64,000 nucleotides of DNA from Phytoactinopolyspora halotolerans (GCF_010550675.1 NZ_JAAGOA010000013.1:155783-219782), one strand, 5' to 3'; counted from the first letter of the stretch, positions 8,976 to 18,456 are shown. The notes: generated from the sequence alone by a model not told the origin. Translations and numbers: made by a program.

Positions 8976-9527
8976 TGAAGTGGGCCTCCGGTCGCCCGTC
9001 GAAGAGTCCCCGAGTAGGCCTGCAGAGCCCGCTCGACATAGGCGACCAGGAGCCGTCTCATCTACGGCGCCCCGGCCACGCGAATTTGCAGGCCTGCCAC
9101 GTGCCACGCTCCTATCTCTGCGCCTGCCCCGACGCCCCTCATCGATCCAGAGCACAGAGAAGCTAGGAGTACTGAACCTGACTCGTTACGCGCCGACCAG
9201 ACTTACACGCCGGCGGGCTACGACAACTGCTGTAATCGATCATAAAGAGGTTCTATCGAACACGTGATCGATCCTCCAGTGTCATAAGAAGCAGTTGGGA
9301 GATGTTCACTCCTAGCGAAGCTCGGCGGAGGCGCTTATAACCTTCATTGTTATTCACTAAACAATCGAAGGCTAACGGCATCCCGGTGCACTCGATACCC
9401 TGGTTCGCGCACGTCGCAGCGCATTAATTGATGGTTTCATCAGGATTTGCCGCATTCCATGGAGCTCTGGGCTCCTACCATCCCGACCCGCCGTGGTGCC
9501 CATGCCTGCTACGTCGTGATTGCGAGG
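8976..9527. other. Gene-poor, more AT-rich stretch between the tRNA and the carbohydrate locus
   Basis: No convincing coding frame is present: the short frames have no recognisable protein features. From about 9150 the base composition is visibly more AT-rich than the rest of the window (for example 9290-9430). No complete IS end or integrase was recognised. The stretch could be the decayed edge of an inserted region next to the tRNA. Confidence 0.5.
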
Positions 9528-9560
9528 CTATTTAGCGGCAACTGTTGGCAAGCGCTTGCC
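9528..9560 (+). promoter_or_regulatory. Putative promoter (-10 TATTTA) with perfect LacI-type operator
   Basis: GGCAAGCGCTTGCC at 9547-9560 is a perfect 14-bp palindrome of the LacI-family type, differing at the two outer bases from TGCAAGCGCTTGCA at 25739. TATTTA at 9528-9533 is a candidate -10. The gene for a sugar-isomerase-like protein starts 137 nt downstream. Confidence 0.55.
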
Positions 9561-9696
9561 GCAGATGCGTCGCGGCCGGAACTCTGATTCATGGACAATC
9601 GGGCGACCGGCGCCCGCCCAACCGTCGGCAAGGTTGCTGCCAAGTCCCGTTGGCCACGTGACGATGCGCCGACGCCGATCGCATGCGAGGAGTGTC

Positions 9697-10557
9697 ATGA
9701 AGTTCGCCGTATTCACGGTCAGCGTCCCGGAGTGGGCGCCCGCCGAGGCGGTGCAGCGCATCGCCGAGGCCGGCTACGACGGCGTCGAATGGCGGGTGAC
9801 GGACCAGCAGGATTCGCCGACCGGCATGCCGAGTTTCTGGGCGGGTAACCGGTGCACCTGGCCGGCGTCGTCGTTCCCCGACGATGTGCCGGCGATCAAA
9901 GAGCTGACCGACGACGCGGGACTCGAGATGCCGGCGCTCGGCACGTACCTTCAGCCCGGCCAGTTCGAACAGATCGACACGACGATGCGTGCAGCCGCGC
10001 AGCTCGGCGTACGCCAGTTGCGCGTGAGCTCGGGCGGGTACGAGGCCGATCGCAACGTCACCGGTCAGTGGAATGAGCGGCGCAAGCAGTACGCCGAGGT
10101 CGCCCGGCTCGCCGCGCAGCATGGTGTCCGGGCGAACATCGAGATCCACCACCAGCAGCTCACCCCGAGCCCGCATGCCGCCGCCGCGTTCCTGGACGGG
10201 CTCGATCCCGAGCATGCCGGCGCGATCTTCGACATCGGCAACATGGTCTGGGAGGGCTGGACCGAGTACCGGTTCGGCCTGGAGGCGCTCGGCCCATATC
10301 TGGCGCACGTGCAGGTCAAGAACGGCGCCGTCGTCACGTCCGGTGTGACGCGCGACGACGGCACGGTCGAGTGGAGCAACGCCCAGCTCTCTCTCCGCGA
10401 GGGCTTCGCCGACATACCCGCTTTCCTCACGGCACTCACACAGGTCGGTTACGACGGCTGGGTCTCCGTCGAGGACTTCTCCGACCTCGGTGGGCAGACA
10501 CGCGCCGAGCGCATCGCCGACAACCTCGCATACCTGAAGCAGGCGTCCGCCGACTGA
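9697..10557 (+). CDS. Sugar phosphate isomerase/epimerase-like TIM-barrel protein
   Basis: 286 residues, xylose-isomerase-like TIM barrel (AP endonuclease 2 superfamily) as found in sugar and inositol catabolism. The ATG at 9697 is chosen because GAGGAG lies just upstream and the fold begins at once (MKFAVFTVSVPEW); the frame opens 59 codons earlier without similarity. Visible features are IAEAGYDGVEWRV near residue 22, metal-ligand candidates in ANIEIHHQQ (about 147-155), AGAIFDIGNM (about 180) and HVQVKNG (about 205), and GWVSVEDFSDL near the C-terminus. These acidic and His residues fit a metal-dependent isomerase or epimerase. The substrate is not known; context suggests a keto-sugar from polysaccharide breakdown. 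Candidate LacI operator upstream. Confidence 0.85.
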   Translation: MKFAVFTVSVPEWAPAEAVQRIAEAGYDGVEWRVTDQQDSPTGMPSFWAGNRCTWPASSFPDDVPAIKELTDDAGLEMPALGTYLQPGQFEQIDTTMRAAAQLGVRQLRVSSGGYEADRNVTGQWNERRKQYAEVARLAAQHGVRANIEIHHQQLTPSPHAAAAFLDGLDPEHAGAIFDIGNMVWEGWTEYRFGLEALGPYLAHVQVKNGAVVTSGVTRDDGTVEWSNAQLSLREGFADIPAFLTALTQVGYDGWVSVEDFSDLGGQTRAERIADNLAYLKQASAD

Positions 10558-10689
10558 TGCGGCGCTCCTGCGGCTGCTTCTTGAACGTGAGTTGCGTATG
10601 CCGCCGGTTTTCGGGGCGTCATGCAACACGCACAGTCAAGAAGGAGGGACGCCGGAGGACGACCGGGCACGAAGTCGCGACGTCCCGCC

Positions 10690-11727
10690 TCAGCTGTCGC
10701 GCCAGCCGGTGATCCGGTCGAAGACCGGCCACGCATCGGCGGCGAAGAACCGATGATCGCCGTCTCCGACGACCAACTCGGCCCGGTCCGGCGCGCCGAA
10801 CGCGGCGTAGATCGCACGGATGCCGTCCATCGCCTCGTGCACGCCGTCGATCGGGAAGATCGGATCGTCACGCCCGGTGCTGACGACGAGCGGCCGCGGT
10901 GCGATCAGCCCGGCCAGATCGGGAAGGTCGAAGTAGCGCAGCGCTCCCGGCAGGTAATTGTCGCTGCAGTGGTCGATGGTGCCGATGCTGGCCCGATACG
11001 TGCACACCGACGACGACGGCATCAGCGCACCGATCCGCGGGTCCACACACGCCGCGTACCATGCCACGGTCCCCCCGCCGCTGTGTCCCAGGCACGCGAT
11101 CCGGCCGGTGTCCACCTCGGGGAACTCCGCCAGCACGTCGATGGCCCGGCACACGTCCCACACGCGCTCGCCGATCATGGTGCGGCCGAGCAATGCTGCG
11201 ACGTGCACGGCGTGGTGGCACGTGCCCAGAGCCGCGACCCGTCGTTCCTCCGGCCGCTTGTCTACCCGCTCGCCGAAGCAACGCTGCTCGAGCGTGAGCG
11301 CGGCGTAGCCCTGCGCGACCGCCTGCATCGCGAAGTCGCGATCGCCGTCCGGCACGCTCGGCGTGGCATCGTGCACGCCCGCCCGGGCCAGCGAGTTGTG
11401 CATCCCCGTGGAATGTCCCTGCAGACAGACGATGACCGGCACGGGACGGTCGGCGTCCGGAACCAGCAGGTGACACGGCACGTCGGCGCCGAGTTCCGCG
11501 GTGAAGACGAACCGCGTCTCGGTGTAGCCGTCCCGCTCGGCCCGCCATTCGATCCACGGCGCGGGATCCACCGGCTCCGGCCAGAGGCCGATGACGTCCC
11601 CGAGGCGCACGGCCAGCTGTGCCCGCCACGCCTCCAGGTCGACGCCGGGACTGTACGCGAGCTCAGGTTTCGCGGTCGCGAGCAACCGCTCGTGTACGTT
11701 CTCCGGTGCCAGACTCAACTCGCTCAT
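10690..11727 (-). CDS. Alpha/beta-hydrolase, acetylxylan-esterase/dienelactone-hydrolase-like
   Basis: 345-residue hydrolase without signal peptide. The ATG at 11727 follows GGGAGGG; the frame opens 21 codons further upstream without support. The nucleophile elbow is GHSGGG near residue 215 (Ser), the acid candidate is in STGRDDPIFP near 295, and the His in GDGDHRFF near 330. An oxyanion-type segment VIVCLQGHSTGMHNS lies near 105. The family removes acyl groups from sugars or hydrolyses lactones; no substrate can be assigned. It is the first of several esterase or acyl-modifying genes in the locus and follows the acyltransferase-fusion gene on the same strand, 75 nt apart, so the two may be co-transcribed. 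Confidence 0.82.
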   Translation of the reverse strand: MSELSLAPENVHERLLATAKPELAYSPGVDLEAWRAQLAVRLGDVIGLWPEPVDPAPWIEWRAERDGYTETRFVFTAELGADVPCHLLVPDADRPVPVIVCLQGHSTGMHNSLARAGVHDATPSVPDGDRDFAMQAVAQGYAALTLEQRCFGERVDKRPEERRVAALGTCHHAVHVAALLGRTMIGERVWDVCRAIDVLAEFPEVDTGRIACLGHSGGGTVAWYAACVDPRIGALMPSSSVCTYRASIGTIDHCSDNYLPGALRYFDLPDLAGLIAPRPLVVSTGRDDPIFPIDGVHEAMDGIRAIYAAFGAPDRAELVVGDGDHRFFAADAWPVFDRITGWRDS

Positions 11728-11802
11728 GTTCCCTCCCGGTACTCTGCGTGCCCCGGCGCCGAGCCGAGCGCGGCCCAGTCCACCGACCATGATCCGGACA
11801 TC

Positions 11803-13656
11803 TCACCCACTCTGGTCCCGTCGCGGTTCGCGCGGCTCGGGGCAGTGCACGCCGCGTGGACGGTAGCCGAGCGCACCGGACGCCCCGAGGACGTCCGCCA
11901 GATACCAGGTGATGGCCAGCCACATCTCGGTCCCCTGCAGCCCTGCCTCGCCGTCGAAGCCGGGACCCGGCACCAGGGCGAAACTGAATCCGGCGCCCGG
12001 CCGCCAATACCGGAGCACTCGATCGAGCTGCGCTGCCGCCCACGCCTGCACCTCACTCCGGCGGTAATCCGTCTGAGCGCCGGCCAGCCACAGCGGATGC
12101 ACCACGTCCAGCACATCGCATGCGGTGCCTCGGTCGTCGCCGAACCAGCGCCCGTCACGGGAGTGTGCCAGCACCGTGTCGATGACCTGTTCCGGATACG
12201 GCACGCCCAGCCCGAACTGCGCGAACGTGCCGCGTGTGAGCCGGTAGTAGCCGTTGACCAGCTGGCGCCGTCCCTGCGCCGCCGTGATCCCGCCCCACAT
12301 GCCGGTGGCCACGTCGACGTGTGTGTGCAGCCAGCCCACCAACGTCTCCAGCGTGCCGCGCCGCCCGAACAGGTGCCGGTTCCAGTACAGGCCGGTGCCG
12401 AAGCAGTCGATCCAATCCCCCGCGTGCCAGGCCCGTTCCTCCCACGGCAACCGCTCCAGCGTCGCGATCAGCTCGTCGGCCGTGATCTCGTCGACGGCCG
12501 CGATCGGGTGAGCGAGGGAGGCGTCGAGCAGGTCGAGCGCATACCCGACGGACAGGATGTGGTAGCGCGCCTCGCCGCCGCCGAGGTCATGCCCGGCGCG
12601 ATGCAGCCGTCCCGGCTTGACCTCGCCGTCGTCGGCCGAGACGGCGAGCTGCGGCACCAGCCCGGTCTGCGGATCCTGCCAACCGCGCAGACGCTGCACG
12701 ATCGTCTCGGAGGGCAGTTGGAGCGGTGCCCGGCCGTGGAGCAGGTCGGCGATCTCGACGGCGTCACATAGCGCCCGCACCGTCGGCGGCCGGCCCGGAC
12801 GGTCCACGAACCACCCGTCACCGCCTTGTGCGGATCCGGCCGGCGCAGCTCCGTCGCGGTCGTTCTCCTCCCGCCGCCAGCAGCGAGCGAGCACGTCGTC
12901 GGCCTGTTCTCGGACCATCCGGGCGAACGTCCCCAGCCGGTCCAGCCACGATCCGGCGGCCTCGGCACCCGCCGAGCCACTCTTCTTCGTTGCCGGTGCC
13001 GGTCCGCCTCGTGGCTCCCGCCGGTCGCGCAGCCGGCGCGCCGGATTGCCCGCCATCACCGACCACGGCGGCACGTCTTTCGTCACCACCGCACCCGCAC
13101 CGATCACGCTGTGCTCGCCGATGGTCACGCCGTCGACGACCACCACGTTGGAGCCGATCCACACGTCGTCGCCGACGCTGATGCCGGCGCTGGTCAGCGG
13201 CTGCCGGTGCACCGGTCGATCCGGTTCCATCGAGTGGTTGAACCCCAGCAACGACGCGTGCGCTCCGATACGGACGCCGTCGCCGAGCCGGATATCGCCC
13301 CGGACCACCGCGTACGGGTTGATCGTCGAGTCCGCGCCCATCTGTACGTCGCCGGTCACGTAGGCGAACGCCGCGATGTAGGACCGGTCGCCCATCTCCA
13401 GCCGGTCGACGTAGCAGGCGGCATGTGGCGAGACGAAGCACCGTTCCCCCAGCCGGGCACGGCCGCCGGCCAGCGTCTGCTGGTGTTCGAGTTGTTCGCG
13501 TTGCTGGACGGCGCCGGCGGACGACCAGAACGCCCACGCATTGAAGTCGAACTCGGTGGGCGCCGCCCCTCCATCCGTCGTCTCCCGGTCTGCCGGCGCC
13601 CGGTCTGCCGGCTCCCGGTCTGTGGCGGCGCCGGCGATCCGATCCGGTCCAGTCAT
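11803..13656 (-). CDS. Hexapeptide-repeat acyltransferase fused to an alpha-helical toroid-like domain
   Basis: 617 residues in two parts. Residues about 60-215 form a left-handed beta-helix acyltransferase of the maltose/galactoside O-acetyltransferase type, with repeats such as IGAHASLLGFNHSM, VWIGSNVVVVDGVTIGEHSVIGAGAVVTKDV and the closing MAGNPARRLR; His in the GFNHS loop is the likely catalytic base. After a linker, residues about 235-600 are helical and repetitive with conserved Trp/Gly-rich segments (RGWQDPQTGLVPQ, GMWGG, DVLDVVHPLWL, ETEMWLAITWYL-like). They look like an (alpha/alpha)6 glycosidase or cyclase toroid. I do not recognise the second family. The protein might acylate, deacylate or hydrolyse a sugar; context is the polysaccharide locus. 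Confidence 0.7.
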   Translation of the reverse strand: MTGPDRIAGAATDREPADRAPADRETTDGGAAPTEFDFNAWAFWSSAGAVQQREQLEHQQTLAGGRARLGERCFVSPHAACYVDRLEMGDRSYIAAFAYVTGDVQMGADSTINPYAVVRGDIRLGDGVRIGAHASLLGFNHSMEPDRPVHRQPLTSAGISVGDDVWIGSNVVVVDGVTIGEHSVIGAGAVVTKDVPPWSVMAGNPARRLRDRREPRGGPAPATKKSGSAGAEAAGSWLDRLGTFARMVREQADDVLARCWRREENDRDGAAPAGSAQGGDGWFVDRPGRPPTVRALCDAVEIADLLHGRAPLQLPSETIVQRLRGWQDPQTGLVPQLAVSADDGEVKPGRLHRAGHDLGGGEARYHILSVGYALDLLDASLAHPIAAVDEITADELIATLERLPWEERAWHAGDWIDCFGTGLYWNRHLFGRRGTLETLVGWLHTHVDVATGMWGGITAAQGRRQLVNGYYRLTRGTFAQFGLGVPYPEQVIDTVLAHSRDGRWFGDDRGTACDVLDVVHPLWLAGAQTDYRRSEVQAWAAAQLDRVLRYWRPGAGFSFALVPGPGFDGEAGLQGTEMWLAITWYLADVLGASGALGYRPRGVHCPEPREPRRDQSG

Positions 13657-13980
13657 CGGTACCGTCCTGCATGCGGCGCAGCCGCGCCGTGCGTCGTGCC
13701 ACCCGGATGACCTCGTCGGCCGTCAGCGTACGCAGCGTGATGGAACAGCAGGATGGCGTGCCCTTCTCCCCGGCACCGCGAGCAAGTGCGGTGCAGACGT
13801 CAGCTGGTAAACTCACTCTACGGGAATGCGTTTTCCATTGCATGCCCCCGTCCGCGTGCCGGATCGTCCATGTGCCGGCGGCCGACACCGGCCCCACCCC
13901 GACAGCGCGATGCAGCCGGCCGCCGTGCGCCCGCACGTCGTCGCACGGCGCACCGGACTCGACCGGAATAAGGAGTGCCC
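13657..13980 (+). promoter_or_regulatory. Divergent intergenic region with putative promoter and GGAATGCGTTTTCC site
   Basis: A 324-bp gap between the acyltransferase-fusion gene (minus) and the dehydrogenase gene (plus); no gene seen. TAAACT at 13808-13813 is a candidate -10, and 10 nt later GGAATGCGTTTTCC (13823-13836) is an imperfect LacI-like palindrome placed where a start site would be. A related word GGAATGCGCTCTCC occurs at 29071. Confidence 0.45.
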
Positions 13981-14991
13981 GTGAGCAGCGACCACCGGCC
14001 ATCCGTCCTGCTCGTCATGGGCGACCACGCGTACCGCACCGGCTTCGACGACGAGCGGCTCGCCCGGCTGCGGACGATCGCCGATGTCGGCACACCGCTG
14101 CGCGCCGCCGCACTCGACACCGCCGACGAGCGGGTCCGGTTAGCCGAGGTCGACGTGCTGATCACCGGGTGGGGCGCGCCGGTCGTGGACGAAACAGTGC
14201 TGGATGCGGCGCCCCGGCTACGCGCGATCCTGCACACCGCCGGCACCGTCAAGCACCTGGTGACCCCGGCCTGCTACGAACGCGGGATCCTCGTCACCAC
14301 CGCCGCCGAGGCGAACGCGATCCCGGTGGCCGAGTACACGCTCGCCGCCGTGTTGTTCGCGGGCAAGCGCGTCCTGCAGTCGGCCGCGCTGTTCCGGCAC
14401 GACCGCACCGAGAAGGTGCGCCCGGACGGCGACAAGTCGAACTATCGCCGCACGGTCGGCATCATCGGGTACTCCCGTATCGGCCGGCGCGTCGTCGACC
14501 TGCTGCGGCCGTTCGACCTTGACGTGCTGGTCGCCGACCCGTTCGCCGACGCCGACCGGGTCGAGGCGTCCGGCGCGCGCCTCGTCGAGCTGGATGACCT
14601 GCTCCGGCGCAGCGAGATCGTCAGTGTCCACGCCCCCGCGCTGCCGAGCACCCGGCACATGCTGGACAAGGAGCGCCTCGCCCTGATCCCCGACGGCGGC
14701 ACGGTCATCAACACGGCGCGCGGCGTGATCATCGACACCGCCGCGCTGGAGCACGAATGCTCGTCGGGCAGGCTGTCGGCGATCCTGGACGTCACCGAGC
14801 CTGAACCGCTTCCGGCCGGCTCCCCGCTCTGGGAGTTGCCCAACGTCCTGATCACACCGCACGTCGCCGGTGCGCAAGACACCGAGATCCACCGGCTGGT
14901 CGACACCGCGCTGGACGAGCTGGAACGCTACGCGACGGGTCTGCCGCCGCTGCACACCGTCACCGCCGACGAGCTGCCGCACATCGCCTGA
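13981..14991 (+). CDS. D-isomer-specific 2-hydroxyacid dehydrogenase family protein
   Basis: 336-residue NAD(P)-dependent oxidoreductase. The GTG at 13981 is chosen (AAGGAG 5 nt upstream); another GTG lies two codons earlier inside the ribosome site. The fold has the expected order: N-terminal substrate lobe, dinucleotide-binding segment RTVGIIGYSRIGRR (near residue 155, G-x-S-x-x-G instead of the usual GxGxxG), catalytic Arg in NTARGVIID (near 245), Glu in DVTEPEPLP (near 270) and His in ITPHVAGA (near 292). It would reduce or oxidise a 2-keto/2-hydroxy acid. In this locus a sugar acid formed from uronates is plausible, but not shown. Confidence 0.88.
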   Translation: MSSDHRPSVLLVMGDHAYRTGFDDERLARLRTIADVGTPLRAAALDTADERVRLAEVDVLITGWGAPVVDETVLDAAPRLRAILHTAGTVKHLVTPACYERGILVTTAAEANAIPVAEYTLAAVLFAGKRVLQSAALFRHDRTEKVRPDGDKSNYRRTVGIIGYSRIGRRVVDLLRPFDLDVLVADPFADADRVEASGARLVELDDLLRRSEIVSVHAPALPSTRHMLDKERLALIPDGGTVINTARGVIIDTAALEHECSSGRLSAILDVTEPEPLPAGSPLWELPNVLITPHVAGAQDTEIHRLVDTALDELERYATGLPPLHTVTADELPHIA

Positions 14992-15003
14992 CCCGCGTCA
15001 GCG

Positions 15004-16038
15004 TCAACCGACGAGCTTGCGGACCGCGGGCGCGATCGCCGCGGCCATGTGCGCGTAGCCGGTCGTGTCCGGATGCAGCCCGTCGAAGAGCAGGTCGGCG
15101 TGGTCCGGTCCCAGCACATCGAGCCCGTGCATGAGGTGGAGGTTGTCGTCGCCGTGCTCGCGCAGGCGTCGCACGCCCTCCTCGACGTTGCCCCTGATCT
15201 GCGTCAGCGTCATACCAGCCGCGCTCGGCTCGTTCTCCCGGGACGGCGAGACGATCGGCGAGATCACCAGGATGGGAACCCCCGGATGTCCGTCCCGGAT
15301 GGTGCTGAGCATGCCGAGCACGGCCGGCAGGAACGACCGCTCGTTGAAGGTGCCCTGGTTGTGCACGTTGATCCCCAGGCAGGCGACGATCACGTCGGCC
15401 GGCATGTCGCGGATCATCCGCCCGACCATCGGGTCCAGGTGGCACTGGCCGCCGTATCCCAGGCAGGTCAGGTCCATACCCAACTCACGCGCGACCAGGG
15501 CCGGCCAGGTGCGGGTCGGCGACGCGGCCGCGCGGCACTGCGTGATCGAGCTGCCGTACGTGATCAGCTTCGGACGTTCCGGGCGCGGGGCCCGCCACGT
15601 CCGTGCGTCGTCGTCGATCTCCAGCGCTGCCAGCCGGAAGTCGCCGAACTGCGGTAACCACAGCTCGACCGTCTTCTCCCCCGCCGGCACCTCGAATCCG
15701 AACGTCCCGTCCGGCCGGACCGGCGACGAGTCCACGTCACGCCCGTCCACCACCAGATCCACCGGTGGCAGGTCCTGCACAGGCGCCATACCGTCCAGGT
15801 CGCTCACGACGGCACGGCCGCGGACGGACGTCGCGTCGGTGCCGAACACGACCCGGACGCCGGCCTGCATCAGCGCCCGCAGGCGCAGTTGCTCGGAGAA
15901 GAGGTCCCGCCGGCTGTGCTGCAGCCGCCACCCGCGCGACCAGTCCGGAGTGTGCTCGACCTCGACCGCACCCTCCCAGGTCAACGTCTCGTCGTCGGCG
16001 CGAAGCTGCCGCGTGGTTCCGGTCGGGGTGATCGGCAT
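15004..16038 (-). CDS. SGNH/GDSL-type esterase, carbohydrate-esterase-like
   Basis: 344 residues, no evident signal peptide. The ATG at 16038 begins MPITPTGTT; the frame opens 33 codons earlier in poor sequence. The N-terminal half (about 1-155) is a beta-rich domain. The C-terminal SGNH domain shows block I ITYGSSITQC (Ser near 170), block II Gly in CLGYGGQCH, block III Asn in CLGINVHNQG, and block V DGLHPDTTGY with the Asp-x-x-His pair. The arrangement of a beta-sandwich before SGNH occurs in sugar-deacetylating esterases such as CE2/CE3-like enzymes. It would remove acetyl or other acyl groups from imported oligosaccharides. It converges on the dehydrogenase gene with a 12-nt gap. Confidence 0.83.
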   Translation of the reverse strand: MPITPTGTTRQLRADDETLTWEGAVEVEHTPDWSRGWRLQHSRRDLFSEQLRLRALMQAGVRVVFGTDATSVRGRAVVSDLDGMAPVQDLPPVDLVVDGRDVDSSPVRPDGTFGFEVPAGEKTVELWLPQFGDFRLAALEIDDDARTWRAPRPERPKLITYGSSITQCRAAASPTRTWPALVARELGMDLTCLGYGGQCHLDPMVGRMIRDMPADVIVACLGINVHNQGTFNERSFLPAVLGMLSTIRDGHPGVPILVISPIVSPSRENEPSAAGMTLTQIRGNVEEGVRRLREHGDDNLHLMHGLDVLGPDHADLLFDGLHPDTTGYAHMAAAIAPAVRKLVG

Positions 16039-16207
16039 GCCGCCTCTTCTCGTCGTCGTGGTCTTGCCTGGCACACTCGTGCCGCGGACACTCACACTCG
16101 GGCCATTCTTTCGCGCCACTCGCGCGAGCGGTGACATGGGACCGGACGATCGACAGCACCGCAGGCCGCCGGGGCCGTGGGAGGGTGGGGCGGCCGCTGG
16201 GTCGTCG

Positions 16208-17200
16208 TCAGATCTTCCAGGCCTCGACGGTTCCCCCGCTGTCCGCGCTGTGCTGAGCCAGCAGCGCGATCCTGGTGGCGTCGATCGACTCGGCGGTGCC
16301 GACCTCCGGCTGTGTGCCGTCGAGCAACGCGCCGACGAAGTCCTCGGCCGGCCGGCGTCCCGGCGGCAACGGCTCGAGCCAGGTGTCCTGGTCGTGCGTC
16401 GCGACCTCCAGCTGCCGTTCCGTCCAGCGCATCTCCGCGGTGCCGCGGGTGCCGACGAGCCGCATCTGGTAACGGCCGTTGCCGTTGCCCGCCTCCGGAG
16501 CCAGCCAATGCGCGTCGATCGTGGCCGTCACCGGCCCCGCGCGCAGCAGCATCGACGCGTGGTCGTGGAAATCCGGATACTGCGGATAGGCGCGCTTGCC
16601 GGTGGCGCCGACGACGTAGCCGTCCCGCGCACCGGTCAGCGCCAGCACCATGTCGACGTCGTGCGCCGCCAGATCGGCGAGGACGCCACCGTATGCCGGG
16701 GTGAAGAACCAGGGCGGGCGGTTGCCGTGTCTCAGTGCGTGCGGCCCGGTGCTCGCGATCAGGGCCAGCTCACCGAGCGTCCCGGCGTCGAGCAGCCGGC
16801 GCGCGGCCAGCGTGACCGGGTATCCGCGCTTCTCGAACATCACCGACACGATCCGCCCGCTGTCGGCCGCGGCGTCCTCGATCGCGGACAGCTGGTCGAG
16901 CGACGTGCACAACGGCTTGTCCGCCAGCACGTGCGCCCCCGCGCGCAGTGCATCGACGACGACGCCGGCCCGGTCCACGTAGACGCCGTTCACCGCCACC
17001 ACGTCGACGTCGTGCTGGTCCAGCAGCTCCCGGTGGTCCGCGTACGTCGGCACGTCGCCGAGACTGTCGGCATACCGGGCGAGGTTGGCCGGGTCGGGGT
17101 CGGAAGCGGCGACCAGCCGCACCTGCGGGCGGTGCGGCAACTCCGAGAACACGTAACTGACGTGCGGGTGGGCCATGCCGGCCACGGCTAGCTGGATCAC
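16208..17200 (-). CDS. Gfo/Idh/MocA-family oxidoreductase with atypical GxxHPH loop
   Basis: 330 residues, NAD(P)-dependent sugar oxidoreductase family. The GTG at 17200 follows AAGGAG by 5 nt; the longer frame upstream is a shadow. The expected Rossmann GxGxxG is replaced by VAGMAHPHVS. The (E/D)KP motif is LADKPLCT near residue 95, followed by VMFEKRGYP, and the C-terminal domain has AAHDVDMVLALTG. The same GxxHPH and FEKR features occur in the gene at 27090, so the two are paralogues. It follows the other oxidoreductase gene (17268) on the same strand 67 nt downstream. Substrate unknown. Confidence 0.86.
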   Translation of the reverse strand: MIQLAVAGMAHPHVSYVFSELPHRPQVRLVAASDPDPANLARYADSLGDVPTYADHRELLDQHDVDVVAVNGVYVDRAGVVVDALRAGAHVLADKPLCTSLDQLSAIEDAAADSGRIVSVMFEKRGYPVTLAARRLLDAGTLGELALIASTGPHALRHGNRPPWFFTPAYGGVLADLAAHDVDMVLALTGARDGYVVGATGKRAYPQYPDFHDHASMLLRAGPVTATIDAHWLAPEAGNGNGRYQMRLVGTRGTAEMRWTERQLEVATHDQDTWLEPLPPGRRPAEDFVGALLDGTQPEVGTAESIDATRIALLAQHSADSGGTVEAWKI

Positions 17201-17267
17201 GAGAGCTCCTTCATGGCGACAATCACCGCCGCCTGCGACGAACGATGCCGTGACCGGTGTGGTGATG

Positions 17268-18335
17268 TCACGGGGACCGTTCCAGTGTCTGGGCCGCCAC
17301 AGGCACGTCCGGCTGGTCCAGTGTGACGGCCCGCCCCGTCTCGGCCGCCTCGTAGATGCCGCACAGCAGCCGGACGGTGGCCAGGCCGTCGCGAGCGCCG
17401 ATCGCCGGTGGCCGTCCGGACCGGTACGCGTCGACGATGTCCCGCCACTGCGCCAGGTGCCCGGCCAGCCCGATCGCCGACGGGTCGGACGCTCCGCTAC
17501 CGGGCGCCGCGTTCGGCTCCGGCGGCGCCGGGACGCCGTCGAAGTCCCAGCTGACCACGTCGCTGTTGGCGAACTCCGCCGCACCCCGGCTGGTGAACAG
17601 CTTCATGGTGGCGGGGCGACCCGGCGGCGTCGCTGTCGAGGTGACGACGGTGCCCAGCGCGCCGGAGGCGAAGCGCAGCGTGGCGACGGTGGTGTCCTCG
17701 GCGTCCATGTCGTGCCCGAGCGTGTCGTACTGGGCGGTGACCTGGGTAACCGGCCCCATCAGCCAGGCCAGCAGGTCAACGCTGTGCAGGCCCTGGTTCA
17801 TCAGCGATCCGCCGCCCTGATCCTGCCGCGTGCGCCAGGCCGCGTGGGCGTAGTACGCGTCGTCACGGAGCCAGTGCACGAACGCCTCGCCCAGCACCGG
17901 CCGCCCGAGGGTCCCCTCGTCGACGAGTCGCTTGACGTACTGGCTCTGCGGTTCGAGCCGGCGCTGCGAGATCACGCTGACGAAGAGACCCCGCTCCTCG
18001 GCCACGCGCACGGCCTCCTCGGCCGAGGCGACGTCGACGCTCAGCGGCTTCTCCACCACCACGTGCTTGCCGGCGCGCAGGGCGGTCAGCGTCTGTTCGC
18101 CGTGCAGCCCGCTCGGCGTGCACAGCACCACCACGTCGACGTCGGGATGCGCGATCACCTCGTCCGGGCTGACATGGACCGCGTCTGCCTGGCCGAGTTC
18201 CGCGAGCGTCGACGCGGCGCCACCGCTGGCCGCCACCAACCGGACGTCGCCCTCCAGGTGCCCCAGGGCCTCGACATGCCGGCGACCGATCGTCCCCATG
18301 CCGACCACGCCCACGCCGATCGGTTCGCTGCTCAC
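17268..18335 (-). CDS. Gfo/Idh/MocA-family oxidoreductase
   Basis: 355 residues. The GTG at 18335 is preceded by GAGGAGC and starts the fold (VSSEPIGVGVVGMGTIGRRH) with a normal GxGxxG loop; upstream frame sequence is not similar to the family. The catalytic motif is VVEKPLSV near residue 100. The C-terminal domain contains GGGSLMNQGLHSVDLLAWLMGPV, the usual substrate-site His region. It likely interconverts sugars or sugar acids using NAD(P). A LacI-type operator lies about 110 nt upstream (18443), linking it to the locus regulation. It is the first gene of a two-gene series with the paralogue at 16208. Confidence 0.9.
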   Translation of the reverse strand: MSSEPIGVGVVGMGTIGRRHVEALGHLEGDVRLVAASGGAASTLAELGQADAVHVSPDEVIAHPDVDVVVLCTPSGLHGEQTLTALRAGKHVVVEKPLSVDVASAEEAVRVAEERGLFVSVISQRRLEPQSQYVKRLVDEGTLGRPVLGEAFVHWLRDDAYYAHAAWRTRQDQGGGSLMNQGLHSVDLLAWLMGPVTQVTAQYDTLGHDMDAEDTTVATLRFASGALGTVVTSTATPPGRPATMKLFTSRGAAEFANSDVVSWDFDGVPAPPEPNAAPGSGASDPSAIGLAGHLAQWRDIVDAYRSGRPPAIGARDGLATVRLLCGIYEAAETGRAVTLDQPDVPVAAQTLERSP

Positions 18336-18442
18336 CGCGCTCCTCTCGTCCACGTCCGGCGAGTGCGGCGTGGCCGCGTACCGCCGTCGCACGCCGTTCT
18401 CCGCTCTCGGTACCCACACCCTACCGGCGCAATCGAGCAGGT

Positions 18443-18456
18443 TGCAACCGCTTGCA
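18443..18456 (-). promoter_or_regulatory. LacI-type operator upstream of an oxidoreductase gene
   Basis: TGCAACCGCTTGCA fits the LacI-family consensus TGCAA-N4-TTGCA. It lies 108 nt upstream of the oxidoreductase start at 18335. No clear -35/-10 pair was recognised here. Confidence 0.6.
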
